64,000 bases of DNA from Sulfurovum sp. GTDB taxonomy: Bacteria; Campylobacterota; Campylobacteria; Campylobacterales; Sulfurovaceae. Numbering within the stretch: the first letter of the stretch is position 1; every line of letters begins with the position of its first letter. A program made the translations under genes and the position numbers. This document shows positions 11,316 through 22,029 of the stretch, piece by piece. The stretch lies in contig JAMORY010000007.1 in NCBI GenBank assembly GCA_027063305.1, forward strand, positions 1 through 64,000. Reading direction: 5' to 3'. Below the pieces are notes generated by a model that was not told the DNA's origin, ran no database searches, and saw only the letters and a list, made by a program, of their open reading frames with translations.

Positions 11316-12599
11316 ATGAACAGTATTACACTCGTACCGATTAAAAAAGTAGAAGGTGAGGTTAACCTCCCTGGTTCCAAGAGCCTTTCCAATCGCGCAC
11401 TGCTGATTGCAGCACTGGCAGAAGGGACAACGAAGATCACAAACCTTTTAGAGAGTGATGATACCAGACATATGCTCAATGCTTTAAAAGCATTGGGTGT
11501 TTCCTATACGCTCTCTGAAGATAAGACCGAATGTATTGTTGTCGGTAACGGAGGCCCTTTCTGTTGTGATACGCCAAAAGAGCTCTTTTTAGGAAATGCC
11601 GGGACAGCGATGCGTCCTTTATGTGCGGCATTGACACTGGGATGCGGTGAGTTTGTACTTACAGGAGAGCCTCGTATGAAAGAGCGTCCTATCGGACATC
11701 TTGTCGATGCACTTCGAAGTGCGGGTGCTCAGATCGACTACTTAGAGAGTGAAGGGTATCCACCTTTGAAGATCATCGCGAACGGATTGAAAGGTGGTGA
11801 TGTGGAGATAGACGGTACGATCTCCAGTCAGTTCCTAACCGCACTTTTGATAGCCGCACCCATGGCACAGGAGGATATGACTATCCGTATTGTCGGGGAA
11901 CTGGTCTCTAAACCTTACATTGATATTACGCTTGATATCATGAAACGTTTCGGTGTTGAGGTGGAGAACCGAGACTATGAAACTTTTGTGGTAAAAGCAG
12001 GGCAGATCTATAAAGCACTCGATACCTTTATGGTAGAGGGTGATGCCTCATCCGCATCCTACTTTCTTGCAGCCGCAGCGATCAAAGGCGGTACGGTAAA
12101 GGTAACCGGTATCGGGAAGCACAGTATTCAAGGTGATATCGCTTTTGCGGATGTACTTGAAAAAATGGGTGCGAAAGTGGAGTGGGCGGAAGATTATGTA
12201 GCGGTCAGTCGAGGGGAGCTCCATGCGATCGATATGGACTTCAACCATATCCCCGATGCGGCAATGACCATTGCGACCACAGCACTTTTTGCGGACGGTA
12301 CAACCACACTGCGTAATATCTATAACTGGCGGGTCAAAGAGACCGACAGACTCTCAGCTATGGCAACGGAGCTTCGTAAAGTGGGTGCCCAAGTGGAAGA
12401 GGGGGAGGACTTCTTAAGTGTAACACCTCCCAAAGTACTCAAGCATGCGGCTATCGATACCTATGACGATCACCGCATGGCAATGTGTTTTTCTCTGTTG
12501 GCACTTGATCCTGTCTCCGTAACGATCAATGAACCTGAGTGTACGGCAAAGACATTCCCTACCTATTTTGAGGTGTTGGAGAGCATTGCACTTAGGTAG
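11316..12599 (+). CDS. aroA: 3-phosphoshikimate 1-carboxyvinyltransferase
   Basis: [47 protein letters not shown]. Confidence 0.97.
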   Translation: MNSITLVPIKKVEGEVNLPGSKSLSNRALLIAALAEGTTKITNLLESDDTRHMLNALKALGVSYTLSEDKTECIVVGNGGPFCCDTPKELFLGNAGTAMRPLCAALTLGCGEFVLTGEPRMKERPIGHLVDALRSAGAQIDYLESEGYPPLKIIANGLKGGDVEIDGTISSQFLTALLIAAPMAQEDMTIRIVGELVSKPYIDITLDIMKRFGVEVENRDYETFVVKAGQIYKALDTFMVEGDASSASYFLAAAAIKGGTVKVTGIGKHSIQGDIAFADVLEKMGAKVEWAEDYVAVSRGELHAIDMDFNHIPDAAMTIATTALFADGTTTLRNIYNWRVKETDRLSAMATELRKVGAQVEEGEDFLSVTPPKVLKHAAIDTYDDHRMAMCFSLLALDPVSVTINEPECTAKTFPTYFEVLESIALR

Positions 12600-12691
12600 T
12601 AGATAATAGGGAGCAAAGAGTAGATAAGGTTGGATCAAGACAACCGTTGCAAAATTCTCCTACCTCCTACCTCCTACCTCCTACCTCCTAC
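12596..12691 (+). repeat. Intergenic heptanucleotide-repeat element A
   Basis: AGGTAGTAG...AGGGAGCAAA...GGTTGGATCAAGACAACC...TTGCAAAAT then five CTCCTAC units (12657-12691). Confidence 0.8.
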
Positions 12692-12764
12692 TAAAATGCT
12701 ATAAGCATCTTCACAAAAAATTTCGATATAATAACGCAAAATTAGTGTACACATAAGGATAGGT

Positions 12765-14417
12765 ATGAAGTTCGAAGATATCGAAATAGAAGAAGTTGAC
12801 TTTGAGGCGATGCTTGAGGAATCGTTTAAAAAGTCGGAGTCAAAAAGTGATTTGGTTACAGGAACAGTTGTAAAGATCGATGAGAAAGACAACTTGGCAG
12901 TTGTGGATATCGGTGGTGGTAGAGATGCCAACTTGAATCTTGACGAGATCAAAGACGAAGAGGAGAACATTCTCTTTAAAGTCGGTGATGAGATCGAAGT
13001 GCTCAACCAAGGTAGAGGGCGTATCTCTTATAAAGCAGCGCAAGCTAGAGCAGCATTGAACGAGTTCATCGAAGAGTATGACCCTGAACAAGAGTATATC
13101 ATCGAAGGTGTCGTAACGAAGAAGAACAAGGGTGGGTATGTTGTTGAGGTTGACGGACTTGAGTTCTTCATGCCAAGAACACTCTCTTATCTCTCTTCTA
13201 AGATCGATCCTATCGGTAAAAAGGTAAAAGCAGTTATCGTTAAAGTCGATAAAGAGAAAGGTTCTGTTGTTGTTTCAAGAAAAGAACTTATTGAAAGAGA
13301 CAGAGCGAAAACGGAAGAGATTGTTTCTGCACTTCTTGAGAATAAAGAGCCTGTGGTAGGAACGATCAAAAAGATCACATCTTACGGTATGTTCGTTGAT
13401 GTTGGTGGTATGGACGGTCTTGTTCACTACTCTCAGATCTCTCATAAAGGGCCGGTTAACCCATCTAAATACTTCGAAGAGGGTGATGAAGTTAACGTTG
13501 TTGCATTGGATTACGACAAGAAGAAGAGACATCTTTCTCTCTCTATTAAAGATGCGAACCCAGATCCATGGGAAGATATCGATTCTATTATCGGTGTAGG
13601 CGATACTGTAACAGCAACTGTTTCTAACATTGAGCCTTATGGTGTATTCGTTGATCTTGGTGAAGACCTTGAAGCATTCCTTCATGTCTCCGAGATCTCT
13701 TGGGATAAGAATGTAAAACACCCAAAAGACTACTTGATAAATGGTGAAGAGATCAATGTTGAGGTGATCGAGATCGATAAAGAGGGTAGAAGACTAAGAG
13801 TAAGTTTGAAAAACCTTCTTCCAAAACCAATGGACGCATTTACTTCTGAGTACAGAGTAGGTGATGTAGTTAAAGGTGAAGTAACATCGATTACAGATTT
13901 CGGTGCATTTGTAAAAGTAGGACCGGTAGAGGGGCTTCTTCATAACCAAGAGATCTCTTGGGATAAGAGTAAAAATGCGAAATCTGAGCTTAATGTAGGT
14001 GACGAAGTTGAAGTGAAGATCATCAAGATCGACAAAGATGCAGGTAAGATCTCTCTTAGCAAAAAAGCATTGGAAGACTCTCCTGTAGCTGCTTTTGCAC
14101 AAAACCATAAAAACGGTTCGATCGTAACCGGTACTGTGAAAGATAAGAAAGACTTTGGTGTATTCATCGCACTTGATGAAAATGTTGATGCACTTATCAG
14201 AACAGAAGACCTTCACCCGTTGAAATTCGACGAGATCGAAAAAGGTCAAGAGATCAAAGGTGTTATTAGCTTTATCGATCCGAATTCTGACAGAATCAGA
14301 GTTTCTGTAAAAAGACTTGAGCGTCAAGAAGAGCGTGAAGCACTAGAAAAACTTAATCTTGACCAAGATGATAGCATGACCCTTGGTGATGCATTTGGCG
14401 ATATTCTTAAAAAATAA
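12765..14417 (+). CDS. rpsA: 30S ribosomal protein S1
   Basis: 550 aa with repeated S1 domains such as VGTIKKITSYGMFVDVGGMDGLVHYSQIS. Confidence 0.97.
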   Translation: MKFEDIEIEEVDFEAMLEESFKKSESKSDLVTGTVVKIDEKDNLAVVDIGGGRDANLNLDEIKDEEENILFKVGDEIEVLNQGRGRISYKAAQARAALNEFIEEYDPEQEYIIEGVVTKKNKGGYVVEVDGLEFFMPRTLSYLSSKIDPIGKKVKAVIVKVDKEKGSVVVSRKELIERDRAKTEEIVSALLENKEPVVGTIKKITSYGMFVDVGGMDGLVHYSQISHKGPVNPSKYFEEGDEVNVVALDYDKKKRHLSLSIKDANPDPWEDIDSIIGVGDTVTATVSNIEPYGVFVDLGEDLEAFLHVSEISWDKNVKHPKDYLINGEEINVEVIEIDKEGRRLRVSLKNLLPKPMDAFTSEYRVGDVVKGEVTSITDFGAFVKVGPVEGLLHNQEISWDKSKNAKSELNVGDEVEVKIIKIDKDAGKISLSKKALEDSPVAAFAQNHKNGSIVTGTVKDKKDFGVFIALDENVDALIRTEDLHPLKFDEIEKGQEIKGVISFIDPNSDRIRVSVKRLERQEEREALEKLNLDQDDSMTLGDAFGDILKK

Positions 14418-14469
14418 CACCTCTTCTACAAACGCTTTTTAAGCAAAACTCACTAAACTGCGTTTATAT

Positions 14470-14487
14470 GAGCCCCTCTTTGGGCTC
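14470..14487 (+). terminator. Hairpin after rpsA
   Basis: GAGCCC-CTCTTT-GGGCTC stem-loop. Confidence 0.5.
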
Positions 14488-14520
14488 AACAACTTTCTAA
14501 ATTAAAAATAAAGGTATACG

Positions 14521-16110
14521 ATGTCAAAAAAAACCATTGTTGTTTGTGACCATATACATCAAAGCGGATTGGATATTTTGGCGAACGATCCTGAGGTCGA
14601 ACTGATCAATGCTGCGGATGAGCCCAAAGATAAACTGATCGAAGAGATCATTCCTCTAGCAGATGTTGCTATTACGCGTTCTTCTACCGATGTGGATGAT
14701 GCATTTCTTGCTTCGGCAAAGAAGATCACTGCGATCGTAAGAGCAGGTGTTGGTGTTGATAATGTCAATATTCCGGGAGCGAGTAAGCAAGGTATCGTTG
14801 TAATGAACGTTCCAACGGCAAACACGATCGCGGCAGTTGAGCTTACGATGGCACATATGCTCTCTTGTGTACGCCAATTCCCATATGCACATAATAACCT
14901 CAAATTGGACCGTGTGTGGAGACGCCAGGACTGGTACGGAACGGAGTTGAAAGACAAAAAGCTCGGTATTATCGGTTTTGGTAACATCGGTTCTCGTGTA
15001 GGGAAACGTGCCAAAGCATTTGAGATGGATGTCGTAGCATACGATCCATATATCGATCCAAGTAAAGCGACTGATCTTGACATCGGATACACAAAGAACT
15101 TTGACGATATTCTTGCATGTGATATCATTACGATCCATACACCTAAAACGGAAGAGACGATCGGTATGATCGGCAAAGATGAGATCGCCAAGATGAAAGA
15201 TGGCGTGATCCTCATCAACTGTGCACGTGGTGGGCTCTATGATGAAGATGCACTTCTTGAAGGTCTTAGATCCGGTAAGATCGCAATGGCGGGTATTGAT
15301 GTGTTTAGCAAAGAGCCTGCAACGGATCATCCGCTTCTTGACTTGAACAATGTGACAGTAACACCACATCTCGGTGCGAACACAAAAGAATCTCAACGAA
15401 ATATCGCGATCCAAGCGGCGGAGAATGCGATTGCAGCGGCAAAAGGTATCGCCTATCCAAATGCGTTGAACCTACCGATCAAAGAGAATGAACTTCCTGA
15501 TTTCGTACGTCCTTATCTTGAACTTGTTCAGAAGATGGGACATCTTTGTGCACAAGTAACGAAGAGCGCGGTCAAGTCCATTAAAGTGACGGCTAAAGGA
15601 CCGGTTGCAGATTATCTTGCTTCAATGCAGACATTTGCAACGGTCGGTGTACTCACAGAATCATTAGCGGATCAGGTGAACTATGTCAATGCAGAGTTTG
15701 TTGCAAAAGAGCGTGGTATTGAGCTTTCGAACGAAGTTTTACCGAATACGAGCGGATTTACCAACAAGATCGCTATCAAGTTGACAACGGCAGATACGAC
15801 TATCTCTATTGCCGGTACGGTCTTTGACGATACGGTACAGCGTATCATTGAGATCGATGACTATATGTTGGAAGTTGAACCGAAGGGTACGATGATATTC
15901 TTTAGAAATACGGACACTCCGGGTGTGATCGGTGATGTGGGACATATTTTGGCAGAGAACGGTCTGAACATCTCAGACTTTAGACTGGGACGCGATAATA
16001 AACAGCAAGCGTTGGCTGTGGTACGTGTTGACGGTCAAGTCTCTAAAAAAGTATTGGATGCATTGGCATCGCTCGATGCATGTATCAGCGTAAGTTACGC
16101 AACACTTTAA
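14521..16110 (+). CDS. serA: D-3-phosphoglycerate dehydrogenase
   Basis: 529 aa; LGIIGFGNIGSRVGKRA, VILINCARGGLYDEDAL, C-terminal ACT region. Confidence 0.96.
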   Translation: MSKKTIVVCDHIHQSGLDILANDPEVELINAADEPKDKLIEEIIPLADVAITRSSTDVDDAFLASAKKITAIVRAGVGVDNVNIPGASKQGIVVMNVPTANTIAAVELTMAHMLSCVRQFPYAHNNLKLDRVWRRQDWYGTELKDKKLGIIGFGNIGSRVGKRAKAFEMDVVAYDPYIDPSKATDLDIGYTKNFDDILACDIITIHTPKTEETIGMIGKDEIAKMKDGVILINCARGGLYDEDALLEGLRSGKIAMAGIDVFSKEPATDHPLLDLNNVTVTPHLGANTKESQRNIAIQAAENAIAAAKGIAYPNALNLPIKENELPDFVRPYLELVQKMGHLCAQVTKSAVKSIKVTAKGPVADYLASMQTFATVGVLTESLADQVNYVNAEFVAKERGIELSNEVLPNTSGFTNKIAIKLTTADTTISIAGTVFDDTVQRIIEIDDYMLEVEPKGTMIFFRNTDTPGVIGDVGHILAENGLNISDFRLGRDNKQQALAVVRVDGQVSKKVLDALASLDACISVSYATL

Positions 16111-16117
16111 GCCTACA

Positions 16118-16149
16118 GCTAAATAGGACCATTATCGGTTCTATTTAGC
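16118..16149 (+). terminator. Hairpin after serA
   Basis: GCTAAATAG...CTATTTAGC 9-bp stem with inner ACC/GGT pairing. Confidence 0.6.
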
Positions 16150-16274
16150 AAAATTGACAATTTACATCAATCTTTTTAAACCTTACTTAATATAGAATAG
16201 TTATAATCACAAATTATTAAATCCCTTCATGACCATATCAATGTGTTGTAAAGGTATGATTTTAGGAGTATGTT

Positions 16275-17741
16275 ATGATGAAACGAGCAGTGTTGATCCT
16301 CTCTGTCTCTCTTCCTCTCTTTGCCGGTATTGAGAACCTCAGTCTGGCACAGGCGATAGGGATATTGAAAAAAGAGAACCTAGAGTTGAAAGTCGCAAGA
16401 TTCGAAGCACAGATGAAAGCCCTTGAGGTCAAATCAGTAGAGGGTATGAACTACGGTAAGGCTGACCTTACCGTAACAGGTTTACGCTCGAACGATGCGG
16501 GAAACGTCTTTGGTTTCAAGCTTCAGAGTAGAGAAGCAAATTTTGGTGACTTTGGTGCGGATGAGTTCATGAATAACTTCGGGCTATGCCAAAATGGTGA
16601 TATGCAAGCGTGTTACGATATGTACAACAAGCCGCCGGAAAGTTTGAACAATCCTAAGGCACGTAACCATTTTCAAACCAAGTTGAGCTATATGCTACCT
16701 GTCTATACCGGTGGAAAGCTTACGCAGTACGGGAAGATCACACGTGCACTTCACCGTATGAGCCTACTTGATTCAAGAAAGCTTTTGAACCAAAAGATCT
16801 TTGAGACGAAAAAGGCATTTTACGATATCTCTCTGATCGAGAACTACATTTACAACCTCTCAAGAATCATGAAGAATATTCGTAAACTTGAGAATGTGAT
16901 CGTGCATATGAAAAAAGAGGGGTATGCCAAAGAGACGGATCTTTTGGAGGTACAGGCACGTATGGCGGAGGCTGAGAGTATGTATAATCAGGCACGTTTG
17001 AACCGTGAACTTGCCTATCAGTTTCTCTCATTCCTTCTCAATAAAGAGGTCAGCAGTATTAAAAAAGTACGTGACACTGCACCAATGCCAAAAGTGACCA
17101 AGGCGATGCTTGAGCGAAACAACTTGGATATTCGTAAAGCGAAACTCGGATTGGCAATCACAGAAGACAATGTAGCGCTTGAGAAATCCCGTTATCTTCC
17201 TGAGGTCGGAGCATTTGCAGAGTATGGTAGTGCCGACAATACTTTGTGGAATGACTTTACCGATAAAGATGCCTATACGGTCGGGATGCAAGTTTCGTGG
17301 AATATCTTTAACGGTGGTTCGGATGCGGCTAAACTGGAGCAGGCAAAGGTACAGTACCTTAAGACAAAAAGCCAAGTTGCACTTGCGCGTAAAGGGATCG
17401 CGTTGAAGGCTAAAAAGCTCAAAACGGAGATCTTGAGCGCGAATGCCGATATTCGAAGCTACCGTAAACAGTATGCGTTTGCAAAGAGGGTATATCAGAA
17501 CTACCAGGCACGCTATAAAGAGGGAATGGTCTCTATCTCGGATGTATTGATCAAGCAGTCCAAGGAGCTTGAGGTATTGCTTAAACTCTTGACCGCAAAG
17601 AACAAACGTAATACGAAAGTCTTTGAGCTTGAGAGTCTGATCAACAAAGAGGGACAGCAGACTATCCACAATGATCTTCCAAAAACAAGCGGACAGATCA
17701 GTCATAGAGAGGCAATTACACAGAAAGGAGATCGATTATGA
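16275..17741 (+). CDS. TolC family outer membrane efflux protein
   Basis: 488 aa; signal peptide, long helical repeats, VGMQVSWNIFNGGSDAAKLEQAK. Confidence 0.9.
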   Translation: MMKRAVLILSVSLPLFAGIENLSLAQAIGILKKENLELKVARFEAQMKALEVKSVEGMNYGKADLTVTGLRSNDAGNVFGFKLQSREANFGDFGADEFMNNFGLCQNGDMQACYDMYNKPPESLNNPKARNHFQTKLSYMLPVYTGGKLTQYGKITRALHRMSLLDSRKLLNQKIFETKKAFYDISLIENYIYNLSRIMKNIRKLENVIVHMKKEGYAKETDLLEVQARMAEAESMYNQARLNRELAYQFLSFLLNKEVSSIKKVRDTAPMPKVTKAMLERNNLDIRKAKLGLAITEDNVALEKSRYLPEVGAFAEYGSADNTLWNDFTDKDAYTVGMQVSWNIFNGGSDAAKLEQAKVQYLKTKSQVALARKGIALKAKKLKTEILSANADIRSYRKQYAFAKRVYQNYQARYKEGMVSISDVLIKQSKELEVLLKLLTAKNKRNTKVFELESLINKEGQQTIHNDLPKTSGQISHREAITQKGDRL

Positions 17742-18535
17742 GAAAACTACTATGGGGTGCATGTGTCATTGCAGCATCGTATGCAAGTGCGGCACAGATA
17801 ACACTGAGCGGTTCGGTAATGTCGGATAACCAGAAGATGATGACAAGCCGTTATATGGGGTATGTCAAGCAGATGGCAGTGAGCGAAGGGGATATCGTTA
17901 AAAAAGGGCAGCTTCTTTATGAGATCGACTCCAAAGAGATCGAGTCGGCATTGAGACAAGTGGAACTTGCCATTTCACAGGCACAACTTGCCGTGCAGAT
18001 GAACAAGAACCAGTACAATAACGTATTGGTGAACCTTGCAAGACACCAGAGGCTTTTTAAAAAGAACATGGTCTCCAAGTATGAGTTGGAGACACTGGAG
18101 CTTGCCGCTAAGAACCTTAAAGATATGGTGAAGATCTCTGAAGAGCAGTTGCAACAAGCGCTTGCAAAGAAAGATGAAGTACTTAACCAGTTCAACTACC
18201 TTAAGATCGAAGCACCGAATGACGGTGTGATCGTTGCTAAACGTTTGAATGAGGGTGAGATGGCGATCCCGGGTATGCCTGCGGTCATTTTGACAGACTT
18301 GAGCCGATTGAAGATCGTCTCTGAAGTATCGGAGTCTCAACTAAAAGATGTGAAGATCGGGACAAAGGTTCATGTTGCGATCCCTTCGATCGACTTTGAG
18401 ATAGAAGGAACGGTTGCATCGATCATTCCTAGTTCGAACCCAATGACACATAAATTCAAGATCAAGATCAATTTCAAACATGACGGACAGCCGGTCTATC
18501 CGGGTATGTATGTTAAGATCACATTAGGATCGTAA
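17738..18535 (+). CDS. RND efflux periplasmic adaptor (membrane fusion protein)
   Basis: Signal peptide, VSEGDIVKKGQLLYEID lipoyl-like motif, coiled coil, IEAPNDGVIVAK. Confidence 0.9.
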   Translation: MRKLLWGACVIAASYASAAQITLSGSVMSDNQKMMTSRYMGYVKQMAVSEGDIVKKGQLLYEIDSKEIESALRQVELAISQAQLAVQMNKNQYNNVLVNLARHQRLFKKNMVSKYELETLELAAKNLKDMVKISEEQLQQALAKKDEVLNQFNYLKIEAPNDGVIVAKRLNEGEMAIPGMPAVILTDLSRLKIVSEVSESQLKDVKIGTKVHVAIPSIDFEIEGTVASIIPSSNPMTHKFKIKINFKHDGQPVYPGMYVKITLGS

Positions 18536-18536
18536 G

Positions 18537-20138
18537 ATGGCATTAGAGCAGTATGAGGTAAAAGATTATGCCGGTAAACTGGCCAAAGGGTTCTTACGTA
18601 ACCCTTTGACTTCGGTACTTGGAGCATTTTTGATCCTGATGGGATACCTTTCTCTCAGTATCATGCCGCGTGAGGAGGATCCGCAGATCGCCATTTCCGG
18701 TGGTGCGGTGATCGTTGCGATGCCGGGTGCGACCCCGCGTGAGATCGAAAATATCATCATCAATCCTTTGGAGCGTAAGTTCCGCGAAGTAAAAGGGATC
18801 GAGCATATCTATGGACAAGCTTTCAATAATTACGGTATCGTCAGTGTGATGTACTATATCGGGGAAGATAGAGAAGACAGTAACCTGAAGATGTACGATA
18901 AAGTGATGCAGAATATGGATATTCTCCCTAAAGGAGCGATGCAACCGCTTATCAAGCCGTTCGATATCGATATCGATATTCCTATTATGACTGTTGCATT
19001 CTATGCAAAAGATAAATCTGTCGATGATGTAAGACTGCATGAGATCGTAAGACACTTACAGCAGAAGATCAATGCGGTGCAAAACGTTGCAAAGACAACA
19101 TTAAAAGGGAATAGGAAGGCTCAGTATAACATTGAAGTGGATCTGAATAAGCTCTCTGCCTATCATCTCTCTCTTGGACAGATCATGAAAGCGGTGGAGT
19201 CGGTTGCGGTAGATGTACCGGATGTCAAAGGGCGTACAAAAAGCAAGAAGCTTGTGATCTTCGGAGTGAAAAATGCCATTGAAAGTGTAGATGATGTGAA
19301 TAATATTATCGTAGCGCAATATATGGGGTCTCCTATCTATTTAAGGGATGTGGCAAAAGTAAGAGAGGGTGTGGATATCCAGAATTTCAAAACAGCCTCT
19401 ATTCTCTTTAAGAAAGATCGCGATGCGAAAATGAGTGATGAGAAGAGCCAAGTGACATTGACTATTGCAAAACTTGCCGGTACCAATGCCGTATTTGTTG
19501 CCGATGATGTCATGGAACTGCTAAAAGAGTATGATGCCGAGTTGGCAAAAGAGGGTGTGGGGTATGTTGTGACCCGTAACTACGGAGAACGTGCGAATGA
19601 AGCGGTCAATGAGTTGATGAACCACTTGGTAATCACGATCGTGATCATCGCGTTGATGTTGGTCTTCGCACTTGGGTGGAAAGAGTCTTTGATCGTTACA
19701 TTTACCGTTCCTGCCATTTTGGCGGTGACACTCTTTATCGCCTATTTAAGTGGGCAGACGATCAACCGTATTACACTGTTTGCATTCTTGTTATCGCTGG
19801 GGCTTCTGGTGGATGCTGCGATCATTGTGATCGAGAATATCCACAGACACCTGCATGCGCATGATGTAGATTCGAAAGATATGGATGAATTACTTGTAGA
19901 AGCGACCGATGAGATCGGTGCTCCAACGAACGTAGCGACACTGGCGATCATCTTGACGATGGTTCCAATGGCATTTGTCGGCGGTATGATGGGGTCGTTC
20001 ATGAAACCGATCCCGTTGAACGTCCCTGTAGCGCTTATTGCATCACTCTTTGTTGCGTATATCTTTACGCCGTATTTGAGTTTGAAACTCTTAAAGAAAC
20101 CGACACACAAACATCACCACCATAAGGGAGGTAAGTAA
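18537..20138 (+). CDS. RND efflux permease, N-terminal half
   Basis: 533 aa; NPLTSVLGAFLILMGYLSLSIMPREEDPQI, TM2-6 region; ends HKHHHHKGGK. Confidence 0.9.
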   Translation: MALEQYEVKDYAGKLAKGFLRNPLTSVLGAFLILMGYLSLSIMPREEDPQIAISGGAVIVAMPGATPREIENIIINPLERKFREVKGIEHIYGQAFNNYGIVSVMYYIGEDREDSNLKMYDKVMQNMDILPKGAMQPLIKPFDIDIDIPIMTVAFYAKDKSVDDVRLHEIVRHLQQKINAVQNVAKTTLKGNRKAQYNIEVDLNKLSAYHLSLGQIMKAVESVAVDVPDVKGRTKSKKLVIFGVKNAIESVDDVNNIIVAQYMGSPIYLRDVAKVREGVDIQNFKTASILFKKDRDAKMSDEKSQVTLTIAKLAGTNAVFVADDVMELLKEYDAELAKEGVGYVVTRNYGERANEAVNELMNHLVITIVIIALMLVFALGWKESLIVTFTVPAILAVTLFIAYLSGQTINRITLFAFLLSLGLLVDAAIIVIENIHRHLHAHDVDSKDMDELLVEATDEIGAPTNVATLAIILTMVPMAFVGGMMGSFMKPIPLNVPVALIASLFVAYIFTPYLSLKLLKKPTHKHHHHKGGK

Positions 20139-21865
20139 TGAAAGGATTGGAAGCGTTCATCTATTCAATTCTTGGAGATAAGAAGAAAAAGAGCCTTGTG
20201 ATCATTTTGACCGCTGTGGCTTTTTTTGCCTCCTTGATGATGTTCCCGACAAAAATGGTTTTGGCAAAGATGCTACCGGGGAAGAGTGATAATACTTTCT
20301 CCGTATATGTTGATACCCCTACGGGAAGCTCTATTGAGCAGACCAAAGAGGTGAGCGAGTGTGTTCTAGATATTTTAAAGAACGAAAAAGAGGTGATGAA
20401 CCTTGAGCTCTTCTTGGGTCAAGGTATACCGCTCGATTACGCAGGTCTGGTCAAAGGTGCGGCGATGAAGCAAACGGAGAACGTAGCGGAGATCGCGGTG
20501 AACCTTACGGATAAACATACCAGAAAAGAGCCTTCGTTCTTGATGGTACAGCGTCTAAGACCTATCGTTAAGCAGAAATGTGAGAAGGTGGTCAAAGGGA
20601 GTAACATTAAGTTCATTGAGCAACCGGCAGGGCCTCCGACATTGGCATCGGTCGTACTTGAGGTGCATGGTGATGACCTGACCAAAGCCAGAGAGATCGC
20701 CGTGCAAGTGGCTGACATCTTTAACCATACCGAAGGATTGGTCGATGTAGACGTTATGGCAGACGATATCTTTGACAAATATGAGTTGATCCCTGATACG
20801 GAGAAGATCGCAAGAAGCGGTTTGAGCGTTGAGCAGGTCAACAATATTTTATATTTGGCATTTGAAGGAATGGCGGTTGCACATAAGAACTCGAAGAATA
20901 TGCCCGATCAAATACCGATATTCCTAGTACTCTCCGATAAGTCGAAACGTTTGGAGAATCAAAGTGAAACGGCACTTAAGAGTAAACTCTCTTCTTTGAA
21001 CCTGATGAATATGAAGGGGATGATGGTTCCATTGATCGAAGTGGTCAATGTCAAAAAGGTCAAATCAAACCCGATGATCATGCATAAAGACCTCTCTCGT
21101 ATGATCAATGTCATTGCCGAGACGGATATGGTCTCTCAAGTCTATCCGTTACTTGCAGCACGTGATGTGATGATTGAGAAGTTCAGCAAGGATTACGAGA
21201 TTCAAAAGGCAGGTTTTACCACTTATATGTTCGACCTGTATCTAACAGATAAAAAGACAGGTAAGAAGTTCCTTTTAAGATGGGACGGAGAGATGAAGGT
21301 AACACTCGATACTTTCCGTGATCTTGGCGGTGCATTCATCGCGGCGTTGGTATTGATCTTTCTCCTGTTGGTTGTCTACTATAAGAGTTTCTCGATCAGT
21401 GGTATTATCCTTCTAGGATCGTTCCTCTCTTTGATCGGGGTGATCGTAGGACACTGGGTAGCGAACCTCTTTACGAGTGAAACGTTCTTCTTAACAGCGA
21501 CTTCACTCATCGGATTTATCGCACTGATGGGGATAAGTTCAAGAAACTCTCTGCTTCTGATCGACTTTACCAAGTCGTTGATGGAGTGCCACGGTATGGA
21601 TAAACGTCGAGCGATCGCGGTAGCTACGGCAACCAGAGCGAAGCCTATTGCGCTGACAGCTGTAGCGATCATTCTCGGTTCTGCACTTTTGGCATCGGAT
21701 CCTATATTCGGTGGACTTGGTGTTGCATTAATCTCAGGTACGGTAGCAGCGGTATTCGTATCGCTTATTTTTGTTCCGGTGTTAATGCATAATGCCAAAG
21801 CGATGGACTTTAAACCACTTGATAAGTGTGATGTAAAGGAAGGTAGTATCTCTATTACGAAATAG
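20138..21865 (+). CDS. RND efflux permease, C-terminal half
   Basis: 575 aa; second repeat of an RND permease ending GGLGVALISGTVAAVFVSLIFVPVL; TAATG overlap with upstream half. Confidence 0.9.
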   Translation: MKGLEAFIYSILGDKKKKSLVIILTAVAFFASLMMFPTKMVLAKMLPGKSDNTFSVYVDTPTGSSIEQTKEVSECVLDILKNEKEVMNLELFLGQGIPLDYAGLVKGAAMKQTENVAEIAVNLTDKHTRKEPSFLMVQRLRPIVKQKCEKVVKGSNIKFIEQPAGPPTLASVVLEVHGDDLTKAREIAVQVADIFNHTEGLVDVDVMADDIFDKYELIPDTEKIARSGLSVEQVNNILYLAFEGMAVAHKNSKNMPDQIPIFLVLSDKSKRLENQSETALKSKLSSLNLMNMKGMMVPLIEVVNVKKVKSNPMIMHKDLSRMINVIAETDMVSQVYPLLAARDVMIEKFSKDYEIQKAGFTTYMFDLYLTDKKTGKKFLLRWDGEMKVTLDTFRDLGGAFIAALVLIFLLLVVYYKSFSISGIILLGSFLSLIGVIVGHWVANLFTSETFFLTATSLIGFIALMGISSRNSLLLIDFTKSLMECHGMDKRRAIAVATATRAKPIALTAVAIILGSALLASDPIFGGLGVALISGTVAAVFVSLIFVPVLMHNAKAMDFKPLDKCDVKEGSISITK

Positions 21866-21883
21866 TTTTTTGGAGACTAGGTA

Positions 21884-21976
21884 GTAAGGAACAGGGAGCA
21901 AATAAGGTCGGTATAAGCCAACCCTTGCAAAATCCTACTACCTACTACCTACTACCTACTACCTACTACCTACTAA
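21884..21976 (+). repeat. Intergenic heptanucleotide-repeat element B
   Basis: AGGTAGTA...AGGGAGCAAA...GGTCGGTATAAGCCAACCCTTGCAAAAT then CTACTAC units (21935-21976). Confidence 0.8.
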
Positions 21977-22029
21977 CTTTTTACCCGTTTTTTGCTATAA
22001 TCTCTCAATTTTATTTAGAAGGATAAACT

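Noticed and set aside
12657-12691. CRISPR-like array
   Set aside because: Units are 7 bp with no spacers; a simple tandem repeat, and no cas operon is present (the Cas4-like region belongs to DUF2779).
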